Position numbers and translations under genes: made by a program. Shown here piece after piece: positions 6,553 through 14,416 of a DNA stretch of 17,297 nt. The stretch's first letter is position 1, and each line of letters starts with the position of its first letter. The DNA comes from JBHHZI01 sp046757965 (GTDB lineage: Bacteria > Acidobacteriota > Polarisedimenticolia > SMYD01). The notes under the pieces were generated by a model. The model searched no databases. It was not told the DNA's origin and worked only from the letters and a program-made list of their open reading frames with translations. The stretch covers positions 1 to 17,297 of the forward strand of contig JBHHZI010000060.1 of the NCBI GenBank assembly GCA_046757965.1, in the 5' to 3' direction.

Positions 6553-8685
6553 TCACGAGGCGCGGCGGTGCGCCTCGCGACGGTACCGGGCCAGCGCCCA
6601 GAGCGGGAAATAGGCGCTGTAGCCGTGGTACTTCAGGTAGAACACCTTCGGGAAGCCCGGCGCGGTGAAGGCGGCGTCCTGCCACAGCCCGTCCGCCCGG
6701 CGGGTGGCGATCAGCCAGTCCACGCCGCGGCGCACCTCGCCGGAGCCGGCCTCGCCGGCGGCCATCAGACCGAGCAGCGCCCAGGCCGTCTGGAAGCTGG
6801 TGCCCGCCGAGGCCTGGCCGGCCCTTCGGGGATAGAAGTAGGTGTCGTTGCCCTCGCCCCAGCTTCCGTCGGCCCGCTGCACGCTCTTCAACCAGGCCAC
6901 GGCCCGGCGCACCGCCACCTGCTTGCGGGCATCGTCGACGAACTCCAGCGCGGCCAGCACGGACCAGGTGCCGTAGATGTAGTTGGTGCCCCAGCGCCCG
7001 AACCAGGCCCCGTCATCCTCCTGCTCGTCGAGGATGAACGACAGGCAGGCGTCGACCGCGGCGCAGTCGGCCGGGCGGTCCAGCAGGCGCAGGAACAGCA
7101 GCGTGCGGGCGCTGACATCGGCGGTGGGAGGGTCGAGCAGGGCGCCGTGGTCGGCGAACGGGATGGCGTCCAGGTACTCGCAGGTGTTGTCCACATCGAA
7201 CGACGCATATCCCCCGCCGCGCGATTGCATGCCCACCACCCAGTCGGCGGCCCGGTTGAGGCTCGCCTGACGCGCTGGACGATCGTGAATCGCCAGCGCC
7301 CAGCCCATCGCCGAGGTGTCGTCCAGGTCGGGATAGTGGGCGTTGTTGTACTGGAAGGCCCAGCCGCCGGGCGCCAGGGACGGGCGGCGGAACTGCCAGT
7401 CGCCGGGCCCGGCGGTCACCTGCCGCGCCTCCAGCCAGTCCAGCGCCCGGGCCAGGGCGGCCGCCACCGGGGCCACCGGTTCCGGCACCGGCGAGACGGC
7501 CCCGGCCATCACCGCCGCACCGGTGGCACGGGCAATCCTCTGGCCGGCCGGCTCCTCACCATCTGCGTGGTCGGCACCGCCGGGCCCGGCATCATCGCCG
7601 GCGGCGTCACCCCGCTCGTCGCGAGGGCTCCCGTGGCGAGTGGGCTCGCCGCCAGGGCCCTCGTCGTCGCCACACTCGTGCAGGGCCAGCGCCGCCAGCG
7701 CCGTGTCCCAGATCGGCGACACGCAGGGCTGGCAGTAGGCCCAGGACTCGTGCACCACCAGCAGGCGGTCCAGGGCCTCCCGGGCCTGGCGCCGCCGGGG
7801 GTGATCCTCGGCATAGCCCAGGGCGGCCAGCGCCTCGAGGGCGTTCACCATGGCCGGGAAGATGGCGCCCAGCCCGTCGGTGCCATTGAGGCGCTCGACG
7901 AACCAGTTCTCCGCCTCGGCGAGGGCCCGGCGCCGCACGAAGCCGGGGATGAACGGACGCGCCAGCCGCACGGTGCGCTCGAGGGTGAGAAAGACGCGGT
8001 TGAGCGGCGAGCGGACCGGGTGGTAGCGCCGCTCGGCCTCCGGCGGCACCCGGAACAGTTCCCGGATGTTCATGCCGGTGGGGTTGACCGCCTTCGCCCG
8101 CAGGCTGCACAGGATGGCCAGCGGCACCATGACGGTGCGCGACCAGTACGAGACCTTCGACAGGTGAAACGGGAACCAGCGCGGCAGCAGGACGATCTCC
8201 ACCGGCAGGAACGGGGTGCCCCGCCACGGGATCTGGCCGAACAGCGCCATGGTGATGCGCGTGAACACGTTCGCCTTGGTGGCGCCGCCGTGGGCCAGGA
8301 TGGCCTCGCGGGCCCGCCGCATGTGAGGCGCCTGAGGGTCGTCGCCGGCCAGCTTCAGGGCCCAGTAGCTCTTCACCGAGCACGACATCTCGAACTCGCC
8401 GCCGTGGAACAGGGGCCAGCCGCCATGGTCGGCCTGGCGGTCGCGCACGTAGGCGGCGAGCTTGCGCTGCAGCACCTCGTCCACGTCGCCGAGGAAATGC
8501 CCCATGAGGATGTACTCGGACGGGATGGTGCAGTCCGCCTCCAGCTCGAACTCCCAGCAACCGGCCGGGTGCTGGCGCTGCAGGAGGGCGTCACGCGCCG
8601 CCGCCACGACGGCATCGAGGTCGGCGGGCTCGCGGGCGGGCGCGCCGGCCGGGTGCGTGGCCGTGCGGACATTCGGGGTCGCCAT
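6553..8685 (-). CDS. shc: Squalene-hopene cyclase
   Basis: Class II triterpene cyclase that folds squalene into hopene/diplopterol at the membrane surface. Predicted 710 residues, longer than the usual about 630-680. Features in order: N-terminal QW-type repeat around HPAGCWEFELEADC; SYWALKL and WFVERLNGTDGLGAIFPAM of the first barrel; SWAYCQPCVSPIWDTALAALAL; the acid motif DLDDTS at 453-458 (canonical DXDDTA, with Asp455 as the proton donor equivalent); and QW motifs QEDDGAWFGRWGTNYIYGTW, QRADGSWGEG and the terminal FPKVFYLKYHGYSAYFPLWAL. An Asp/Gly/Ala-rich insertion of about 65 residues (about 339-407) splits the region before the acid motif. Start: ATG at 8685 with AGGAAGG upstream, 23 bases after the sqs stop. 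An upstream ATG at 8736 would overlap sqs and adds a non-homologous Arg/Gly stretch. Confidence 0.95.
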   Translation of the reverse strand: MATPNVRTATHPAGAPAREPADLDAVVAAARDALLQRQHPAGCWEFELEADCTIPSEYILMGHFLGDVDEVLQRKLAAYVRDRQADHGGWPLFHGGEFEMSCSVKSYWALKLAGDDPQAPHMRRAREAILAHGGATKANVFTRITMALFGQIPWRGTPFLPVEIVLLPRWFPFHLSKVSYWSRTVMVPLAILCSLRAKAVNPTGMNIRELFRVPPEAERRYHPVRSPLNRVFLTLERTVRLARPFIPGFVRRRALAEAENWFVERLNGTDGLGAIFPAMVNALEALAALGYAEDHPRRRQAREALDRLLVVHESWAYCQPCVSPIWDTALAALALHECGDDEGPGGEPTRHGSPRDERGDAAGDDAGPGGADHADGEEPAGQRIARATGAAVMAGAVSPVPEPVAPVAAALARALDWLEARQVTAGPGDWQFRRPSLAPGGWAFQYNNAHYPDLDDTSAMGWALAIHDRPARQASLNRAADWVVGMQSRGGGYASFDVDNTCEYLDAIPFADHGALLDPPTADVSARTLLFLRLLDRPADCAAVDACLSFILDEQEDDGAWFGRWGTNYIYGTWSVLAALEFVDDARKQVAVRRAVAWLKSVQRADGSWGEGNDTYFYPRRAGQASAGTSFQTAWALLGLMAAGEAGSGEVRRGVDWLIATRRADGLWQDAAFTAPGFPKVFYLKYHGYSAYFPLWALARYRREAHRRAS

Positions 8686-8708
8686 CGTCGCGGTTCGCCT
8701 TCCTCGCC

Positions 8709-9806
8709 CTAGCGGGCGATCGGGGCCCCCTCCCACTCCACGCGGTTGCCGCGCGGCGCCGGGAGGCCGGTCGAGATGAGGGCAAAGAGAGCGCGCAGCA
8801 GGCGGTCATGCTGCGCCGTCCGGTCGGTGACCGCCACCACGGCGGCGACGCTGCGGCGCGAGATCTTCACCTGCCGGGTGGCGGTGAAGTCACGATGACG
8901 ATTGATCTTGCGCAGGGTGAGGACCGCCATGCCGACGGCGCGCAGGCAGAAGCGGCGGATGCCGGCGTGGCGGGCTGGAAGGATCAGCGTGTAGTCCAGC
9001 GCGTCGCGCAGGTGCTGGTGGGCGATGGCGATCAGCTCACCCAGGGCCCGGGCCACGCCCGCCGGGTCCCGCCCCGGGGCCAGCTCGTCGAGATCGACTC
9101 CGGCGCGGTGAAACAGATCGCCGGGGAGCCAGCAGAAGCCGCGCTGCAGGTCATCCCAGATATCCTTGAGAATATTGGTCATCTGCAGGCCCTGGCCGAA
9201 CGACACGGCTCGCCGGCGCAGGGCCGCACCCTGTGCGTCGATGTCGGCGGCGTGGGCGCAGAACAGATCCGTGAGCATCTCGCCCACCACGCCGGCGACA
9301 TAGTAACAGTACCGGTGCATCTCCTGGATGTCGTCCAGCCCCCGGCGCGGCCGGGCGGCCTGAAAGTCCGGCATGCCGGCGCACATCACCCGCACGCAGC
9401 GCTCGAGCGCGGCGCGGCACGGCGCCGAGAACGACCGGGTCAGGCGGATGACGGCGGCGGTGTGGGCGATGAGATCCAGCTCATCCGCCGGGGTGGCCGC
9501 CGACAGGCACGGCACCACCTCGGCCGCGAAGGCGTCGGGGTCACCGCCGCCGGCCACCAGGTCGGTGAAGGTCTGCTGCAGGACCCGCTTCCTCTCCCCC
9601 TCCAGGTCGGGATCGTCCTCGAGGGTGTCGGCAATGCGGCACAGGAGGTAGCCGTTGGCCACCACCTCCCGGAGCCCCTCGGGGAGCTCGGGAATGGTCA
9701 GCGCAAAGGTGCGCGACACCCGCGGGAGGATGTGCTGCTGGTAGGCCCGGTCCCCGGCACCAGCCGGCCGGGATCCAGACTCGTGGCTGGAGGTCGGGAT
9801 CTGCAT
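8709..9806 (-). CDS. sqs: Squalene synthase (farnesyl-diphosphate farnesyltransferase type)
   Basis: Trans-isoprenyl diphosphate synthase of the squalene/phytoene synthase family, 365 residues. It should condense two farnesyl diphosphates head-to-head and reduce the presqualene intermediate to squalene, feeding the cyclase encoded just downstream. Visible motifs: SRTFALTIPELP (31-42); the first acidic motif DTLEDD (60-65); YCYYVAGVVGEMLTDLF (166-182), a hallmark of ERG9/FDFT1-like enzymes; and the second metal motif NILKDIWDD (211-219) followed by RGFCWLP. The C-terminal extension ends in a moderately hydrophobic segment (RALFALISTGLP), as in single-protein squalene synthases. HpnC, HpnD and HpnE genes are absent, supporting a one-enzyme route. 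The start at 9806 has no good Shine-Dalgarno, but no better start precedes the conserved region. It heads the hopanoid block and is divergent from the DXS-like gene. A phytoene-type product is possible but unlikely in this context. Confidence 0.88.
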   Translation of the reverse strand: MQIPTSSHESGSRPAGAGDRAYQQHILPRVSRTFALTIPELPEGLREVVANGYLLCRIADTLEDDPDLEGERKRVLQQTFTDLVAGGGDPDAFAAEVVPCLSAATPADELDLIAHTAAVIRLTRSFSAPCRAALERCVRVMCAGMPDFQAARPRRGLDDIQEMHRYCYYVAGVVGEMLTDLFCAHAADIDAQGAALRRRAVSFGQGLQMTNILKDIWDDLQRGFCWLPGDLFHRAGVDLDELAPGRDPAGVARALGELIAIAHQHLRDALDYTLILPARHAGIRRFCLRAVGMAVLTLRKINRHRDFTATRQVKISRRSVAAVVAVTDRTAQHDRLLRALFALISTGLPAPRGNRVEWEGAPIAR

Positions 9807-10012
9807 GAATGTGTGTTCGGTCAGATGCCGGCACAGGATATCATCCGGGGGTGAGAGCCTTCCGGGATCCTCCGACCGTCAGGAGGTGGCCGGAACGGCC
9901 CGGGTGGAGCGGAAACCGGCGGCGATCATGATACCCTGCTCTGGTTCCGGCGCCCCCGGCCGGTGTCACCGGCGCAGGATCCCACCATCCTGTCGCCCAG
10001 CGAGATGACGAC
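9807..10012. promoter_or_regulatory. Divergent intergenic region between sqs and the DXS-like gene
   Basis: These 206 bases separate two genes read outward, so promoters for both the hopanoid block and the DXS-like gene should lie here. Candidate -10-like sequences are TATCAT (minus strand, near 9928-9935) and TATCCT (minus strand, near 9836-9841), but neither has a recognisable -35 at proper distance. Both flanking genes have weak ribosome-binding sites. Confidence 0.45.
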
Positions 10013-11959
10013 ATGAGCGAACCCCTCCTCCCGCGGATCAACAGCCCCGCCGATCTCAAGAAGCTGCCCGTGACGGCCCTGCCGGCGCTGGCCACCGAGA
10101 TCCGGCAGGTGATCTGCGACCAGGTGTCGCGGTCCGGCGGTCACTTCGCGCCCAATCTCGGCGTCGTGGAGCTGACCATCGCGCTGCACTATGTGTTCGA
10201 TTTCGGCCACGATCGCCTGCTCTTCGACGTCGGGCACCAGTGCTACCCCCACAAGCTCCTCACCGGCCGGCAGCACCTGTTTGCCCGCCTGCGCCAGCGC
10301 GACGGCATGGCCGGCTTCCCCGAGCCCCGTGAATCGAACTTCGACCTCTTCAGTGTCGGCCATGCCGGCACCGCCATCAGCACCGCCACCGGCATGGCCC
10401 GGGCCGACACCATCCTGAAGCAGGGCGACCGCCGGGTGGTGGCCCTGGTCGGTGATGCCTCCATCGTCAACGGCGTCTCCATGGAGGGCATCAACAGCGC
10501 CGGCACCCTGCGCCGCCAGTTCCTCATCGTGCTCAACGACAACGGCATGTCCATCGCCAAGCCGCAGGGCGCGCTGGCCAAGAACTTCGACCGCCTGCGG
10601 GTGAACCCCCATTACGAGCAGCTCAAGCAGAAGGCGTTGCAGGTTCTCCAGTACGTGCCTGGCGGCGAGACCGTCGAGGACGTCTACCACCGGGCCAGCG
10701 AGGCCATGAAGTCGCTCGTCTACCCCCACCACATGTTCAGCCAGTTCGGCCTGCTGTGCATCGGCCCGACCGACGGCCATGACCTGGCGGCCCTCATCGA
10801 CGTACTCGACGAGGTGAAGGACTTCGACCGGCCGGTCCTGCTGCACTGCAAGACCATCAAGGGCAAGGGGTTCGACTTCAGCACCGGGGATCCGACCACC
10901 TTCCACTCGCCCAAGCCGTTCACCATCGCGGGCTGTCATGTGGAGCTGAAGAAGACCGGGCGGTCGTTCACCGCCGCCTTCGCCGATGCCCTCATCGACG
11001 TGATGGAACGGGACGAGGCGGTCTTCGCGGTCACCGCCGCCATGCCGGACGGCACCGGGATCAACCAGGTCCTGCCGCGCTTTCCGGAGCGCTCGCTCGA
11101 CACCGGCATCTGCGAGAGCCACACCATGGACATGTGCGCGGGCATGGCCAAGGCCGGCCTGAAGCCGTTCTTCACCGTCTACTCGACCTTCTCCCAGCGT
11201 GCCCTGGACCAGATGTTCCAGGAGGTCGCGCTGCAGGGGCTGCCGGTGCGGGTGTGCATGGACCGGGCCGGCTACGTGGGCGGCGACGGCGCGATTCATC
11301 ATGGCTTCATGGACGTGTCGATGTTCCGGGTCTTTCCGGACGCGGCGCTGCTGGCCGCCAGCGACGAGCCGAACCTGCGGGCATCGCTGGAGTTCATGCG
11401 CACCTACGACAGCGGCCCGTCGTTTCTCCGCTACCCCCGCGACACCGTGGCCAGCGAGCCGCTGCAGGCAGACGTGCCGCCGTTTGTGCTGGGCAAGGCC
11501 AACCTGGTGCGACCTGCCCACGGACCGGTGCCGCGCATCGCGGTGCTGGCCTACGGCACCCGCGTGTATGCGGCCTGCAAGGCGATCGCCTCGCTCGGTC
11601 CCGACGGTGACGACATCGCCGTCTACGACGCCCGCTTCGCCAAGCCGGTCGACACCGACCTGCTCGCATCATTGACCGCCCAGGGTGTGCCGATCCTGAC
11701 CGTGGAGGATCACACGCTCACCGGTGGCTTCGGCGCGGCGCTGCTGGAGGCCGCCAACCTGAAGCGGCTCGACGCGAGCCTGATCTTCCGCCTCGGCATG
11801 CCCGAGCAGTGGGTGTACCAGGGCACCCGGCCCGGCCAGCTCGCCGAGGCCGGCATCGATGCCGACGGCATCGCGCGCCAGCTCGCCGACATCGCCGCGC
11901 ACCTGGCCCCACCGGTGGCCCGGCCGGTGCCGCTGCGCGGCCTGGCCGCCCGTCCGTGA
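10013..11959 (+). CDS. dxs: 1-deoxy-D-xylulose-5-phosphate synthase-like thiamine-diphosphate enzyme (divergent DXS paralogue)
   Basis: A 648-residue protein with full DXS domain order: ThDP-binding N-domain, transketolase-like pyrimidine domain and C-terminal domain. DXS joins pyruvate and glyceraldehyde 3-phosphate to DXP, entry to the MEP isoprenoid pathway. Conserved elements include HFAPNLGVVELTIALHYVF, DVGHQCYPHKLLTGR, His117 in GHAG, NDNGMSIA, GPTDGHD, the catalytic-type Glu368 (CESHT), YSTFSQRALDQ, DRAGYVGGDGAIHHG and RYPRD. Departures from the classic enzyme are GDA (147-149) where the ThDP motif normally reads GDG, GHAGTAIS instead of GHSSTSIS, and CESHT instead of AEQHA. The divergent form recalls DXS variants I associate with Planctomycetes-type genomes. 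It sits divergent to squalene synthase, which fits a role in precursor supply. A related acyloin-forming activity cannot be excluded. The ATG at 10013 has only a weak Shine-Dalgarno. Confidence 0.82.
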   Translation: MSEPLLPRINSPADLKKLPVTALPALATEIRQVICDQVSRSGGHFAPNLGVVELTIALHYVFDFGHDRLLFDVGHQCYPHKLLTGRQHLFARLRQRDGMAGFPEPRESNFDLFSVGHAGTAISTATGMARADTILKQGDRRVVALVGDASIVNGVSMEGINSAGTLRRQFLIVLNDNGMSIAKPQGALAKNFDRLRVNPHYEQLKQKALQVLQYVPGGETVEDVYHRASEAMKSLVYPHHMFSQFGLLCIGPTDGHDLAALIDVLDEVKDFDRPVLLHCKTIKGKGFDFSTGDPTTFHSPKPFTIAGCHVELKKTGRSFTAAFADALIDVMERDEAVFAVTAAMPDGTGINQVLPRFPERSLDTGICESHTMDMCAGMAKAGLKPFFTVYSTFSQRALDQMFQEVALQGLPVRVCMDRAGYVGGDGAIHHGFMDVSMFRVFPDAALLAASDEPNLRASLEFMRTYDSGPSFLRYPRDTVASEPLQADVPPFVLGKANLVRPAHGPVPRIAVLAYGTRVYAACKAIASLGPDGDDIAVYDARFAKPVDTDLLASLTAQGVPILTVEDHTLTGGFGAALLEAANLKRLDASLIFRLGMPEQWVYQGTRPGQLAEAGIDADGIARQLADIAAHLAPPVARPVPLRGLAARP

Positions 11960-12115
11960 GGCGGAAACGGTCAGGCGGGTGAGGTGCAGGCGGCGGATTC
12001 GTGGCCCGGCGTCATCACCGAGCTCAGACCGCGACACAGGACGGCGACCTGGCCCTCGTGGAGGCGGACGTCGGTGCACCCTGGATGACGTGCGACCTCG
12101 GCGGCGCGCCGGCCA

Positions 12116-12934
12116 ATGAAGATCGCCCTTGTTCAGCAGCAGGCCGGAGACGATACGGCGGCCAACCGAGCGCTGGGATTGGCGGCGCTCGAACGCGCCG
12201 CCGCCGACGGCGCCGAGGTGGTCTGCTTCGCCGAGCTGGCCTTTTCTCGCTTCCATCCCCAGCAGCCGGCCACCGGTGATGTGGCACGATGGGCTGAGCC
12301 GATCCCCGGGCCCACCACCGAGGCCTTCGCAGCGGCGGCACGTCGCTGCGGCGTCGTGGTGGTGCTCAATCTGTTCGAGCGGGACGGGGACAGAACCTAT
12401 GACGCCTCACCGGTCATCGATGCCGACGGCCGGCTCCTCGGCACCACCCGGATGATCCACATCACGGACTATCCCGGCTTTCACGAGCAGGGGTACTACG
12501 CGCCGGGCGATTCGGGCGCCCCGGTCCATGCGACCGCCTTCGGCCGGCTCGGGGTGGCCATCTGCTACGACCGTCACTACCCGGAGTACATGCGCGCCCT
12601 GGCCCTGGCCGGTGCCGAGATGGTCGTCATCCCGCAGGCCGGCGCCCTCGACGAGTGGCCCGACGGCCTCTTCGAGGCCGAACTGCAGGTGGCGGCCTTT
12701 CAGAATGGTTTCTACACCGCCCTGTGCAACCGGGTCGGGGCCGAAGCCAGCCTCACCTTCGCCGGCGAGAGCTTCGTCTGCGACCCGGCGGGACGGGTGA
12801 TCGCCCGCGCCGGCCGCGGCACCGACGAGATCCTCCATGCCGACTGCGACCTGACCGCGGTGCACGACTCCCACGCCCGCCGGCTGTTCCTGCGCGATCG
12901 ACGCCCCGAGCTCTACGCCGCCTGGCTGACCTGA
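12116..12934 (+). CDS. Carbon-nitrogen hydrolase (nitrilase superfamily), catalytic Lys replaced by Met
   Basis: A 272-residue nitrilase-superfamily protein, most like the N-carbamoylputrescine amidase/beta-ureidopropionase branch, whose members hydrolyse C-N bonds of small amides or carbamoyl amines. Glu40 (CFAELAF), Glu124 (FHEQGYYAPGD) and the nucleophile Cys150 (GVAICYDRHYPEYMRALALAGAE) are present. The catalytic Lys expected in the RKxH segment is Met113 here (TRMIHITDYPGF). The codon is an unambiguous ATG in otherwise perfectly conserved sequence. The C-terminus ends in LFLRDRRPELYAAWLT, and length is normal for the family. The start at 12116 is chosen because it begins MKIALVQQQ at the first beta-strand; its Shine-Dalgarno is poor. 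It follows the DXS-like gene by 156 bases on the same strand. No functional link is evident and the substrate is unknown. Confidence 0.85.
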   Translation: MKIALVQQQAGDDTAANRALGLAALERAAADGAEVVCFAELAFSRFHPQQPATGDVARWAEPIPGPTTEAFAAAARRCGVVVVLNLFERDGDRTYDASPVIDADGRLLGTTRMIHITDYPGFHEQGYYAPGDSGAPVHATAFGRLGVAICYDRHYPEYMRALALAGAEMVVIPQAGALDEWPDGLFEAELQVAAFQNGFYTALCNRVGAEASLTFAGESFVCDPAGRVIARAGRGTDEILHADCDLTAVHDSHARRLFLRDRRPELYAAWLT

Positions 12935-12952
12935 CGCACCCCCCAGAACGAA

Positions 12953-12974
12953 GGGCCCCGGTCGCCCGGGGCCC
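12953..12974. terminator. Strong GC hairpin between convergent genes, likely bidirectional terminator
   Basis: GGGCCCCGG (12953-12961) and CCGGGGCCC (12966-12974) form a perfect nine-pair stem around the loop TCGC. It lies 19 bases after the nitrilase-like stop and 45 bases beyond the end of the LysM gene read from the other side. No T-run follows on the plus strand, and only a mildly T-containing stretch follows on the minus strand. It is a probable transcription barrier. Confidence 0.65.
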
Positions 12975-13018
12975 AGTCAAGACAAGGCAGGCTGGCGGCT
13001 GCCGCCCCTTCGAGCCGC

Positions 13019-14320
13019 TCACTGCAGGAGCTGCACCTCATCGCCAGGATAGACCTCGCGCCACGAGGTCATGATCTTGGCGACGGCCGTGTGATGGTTG
13101 GTGTCGATGACCACGAGATCGCCGAGCATGGTGCGCGGGATCGCCATGCCCTTCGGGATGGCGGGGACGTTGTAGGCCCGCACCGACGACTTGTGCTTCC
13201 ACTTCCAGTTGCGAAAACCGGCCTCGTCGCGCTTCTGGCCGGTGACGTTGTCGCGATAGATCGACAGGTAGTCGCCCTTCTCGACACCGTCGGCCATGCC
13301 GAGATCGATGAAGACCAGATCGCCGACCCCCATGGCGTTCTCGAACAGGTTGCCATAGATGACATGACCGCTGACGTTGCCGTTGTCCTCGGTGTCGAAG
13401 CGGGCCAGCTCGATGTCGTCGCGCCGCTTCGGTGAGACCAGGTCGCTGTAGCGGACCAGGCTGTAGCCCAGGTGCACGGTGTCGCACCCCTCGATGATCT
13501 CGGCGGTGGCGGTGTTGGCCTGGGCGGTCATGACCTGCACGACCGCCTTCTTGCGAAACATCCAGCCCACCCGGCGGTTGAACACCGGATGCATGATCTT
13601 CTCTTCCTTGTGGACGACGAAGAACTTGTCGCCGGGATTGACGCCATCCTCGAGTCCCTCGTTGAGGTAGATCACATCTCCCGGTGCCAGGCCGTACTTG
13701 CCGTTCTCCTCGGCCGCGTAGACGTAGAACTCGCTCTCCTCGGGCTCGGCCACGATGTAGCCGGCACAGAGCATCTCGGAACGGTCCGCGACATCGTCAG
13801 GGTGGCGCTTCTGCCACCTGCTGACGCGCGGCTGGCCGCTGGGATCATCCGGCGGCAGCATGGCAGCTTCCACCGGCACATCGAACCCGGCATCGGCTTC
13901 CCCGGCGCCCCCGTCATCCCCGGCGTCGACCTCCGGGGGCATCTCCTCGTCGGCCACCACCGTCACCGGCCCGGGCAAGAGCAGCGGGTCGCCGGGATAG
14001 ATCCAGTGAGAGTCGAGAACGTAGCGGTTCAGGTCCCAGATGCGTGGCCACAGGTAGGGGTCGGAGAGATCGCGAGCGGCCAGGTCCCAGAGGGTGTCCC
14101 CCTTCCGGATCACATACACCTCGGCGCCGTCGGGAGGCGTCGGGGGCTCCCATGCCGTCCAGTGGTCGCCGACCAGCTTCAGGTTCTTCGGGGGAAAGGG
14201 CGAAGACTGCGTCTCCCCGGTCGTGGTGACCGCGACCGATTGACTCGAAGCGGCCATCACGAAGCAGATGGCGACTCCCGCACCGGTTGCAGCGACACGC
14301 GCAAGTCCCTCTCTTTTCAT
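13019..14320 (-). CDS. Exported LysM-domain protein
   Basis: A 433-residue secreted protein with an N-terminal signal peptide (MKREGLARVAATGAGVAICFVMAASS). A single LysM domain at about 68-118 (VYVIRKGDTLWDLAARDLSDPYLWPRIWDLNRYV..SHWIYPGDPLLLPG) would bind the glycan backbone of peptidoglycan in the periplasm. An acidic Asp/Gly/Ala/Glu linker (about 124-160) precedes a C-terminal region of about 250 residues with no domain I can name. That region contains repeated short beta-rich units such as GLAPGDVIYLNEG, GVNPGDKFFVVHKE and GVEKGDYLSIYRD, suggesting a duplicated beta-barrel-like module. Start: ATG at 14320 with CAGGAG eight bases upstream and a good promoter at 14389-14416. Longer in-frame starts fall in the promoter. 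The LysM plus PGD-repeat layout resembles cell-envelope proteins I associate with Acidobacteriota. Precise function is unknown. Confidence 0.85.
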   Translation of the reverse strand: MKREGLARVAATGAGVAICFVMAASSQSVAVTTTGETQSSPFPPKNLKLVGDHWTAWEPPTPPDGAEVYVIRKGDTLWDLAARDLSDPYLWPRIWDLNRYVLDSHWIYPGDPLLLPGPVTVVADEEMPPEVDAGDDGGAGEADAGFDVPVEAAMLPPDDPSGQPRVSRWQKRHPDDVADRSEMLCAGYIVAEPEESEFYVYAAEENGKYGLAPGDVIYLNEGLEDGVNPGDKFFVVHKEEKIMHPVFNRRVGWMFRKKAVVQVMTAQANTATAEIIEGCDTVHLGYSLVRYSDLVSPKRRDDIELARFDTEDNGNVSGHVIYGNLFENAMGVGDLVFIDLGMADGVEKGDYLSIYRDNVTGQKRDEAGFRNWKWKHKSSVRAYNVPAIPKGMAIPRTMLGDLVVIDTNHHTAVAKIMTSWREVYPGDEVQLLQ

Positions 14321-14388
14321 GGAATCGACTCCTGCACGGACGAGTGTGCCCAGACACCTTCTTGCCATCGACGCTGGTGTCAGGGTTG

Positions 14389-14416
14389 AATATAGGCACG
14401 GCCCAGAGCCTGTCAA
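14389..14416 (-). promoter_or_regulatory. Sigma70-type promoter of the LysM gene
   Basis: On the minus strand a perfect -35 TTGACA (14411-14416) is followed, after a 16-base spacer (14395-14410), by TATATT (14389-14394), five of six matches to the -10 consensus. Transcription would start near 14382, giving a leader of about 62 bases with the CAGGAG ribosome-binding site. This is the clearest promoter in the window. It indicates the LysM gene is transcribed separately from the TPR gene 213 bases upstream. Confidence 0.75.

Noticed and set aside
6568..8712. A 714-codon open frame on the plus strand, antisense to shc
   Set aside because: The minus strand encodes an unmistakable cyclase. The antisense frame reads as Gly/Arg/His/Val-rich sequence with no domain and is explained by high GC suppressing stop codons.
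8686..8736. Longer shc start at 8736
   Set aside because: It would overlap the sqs coding end and adds Arg/Gly residues not typical of cyclases. ATG 8685 has its own AGGAAGG.
9926..11521. Long minus-strand frame opposite the DXS-like gene
   Set aside because: Same GC effect. No ribosome-binding site or recognisable domain, and the plus strand has the full DXS architecture.
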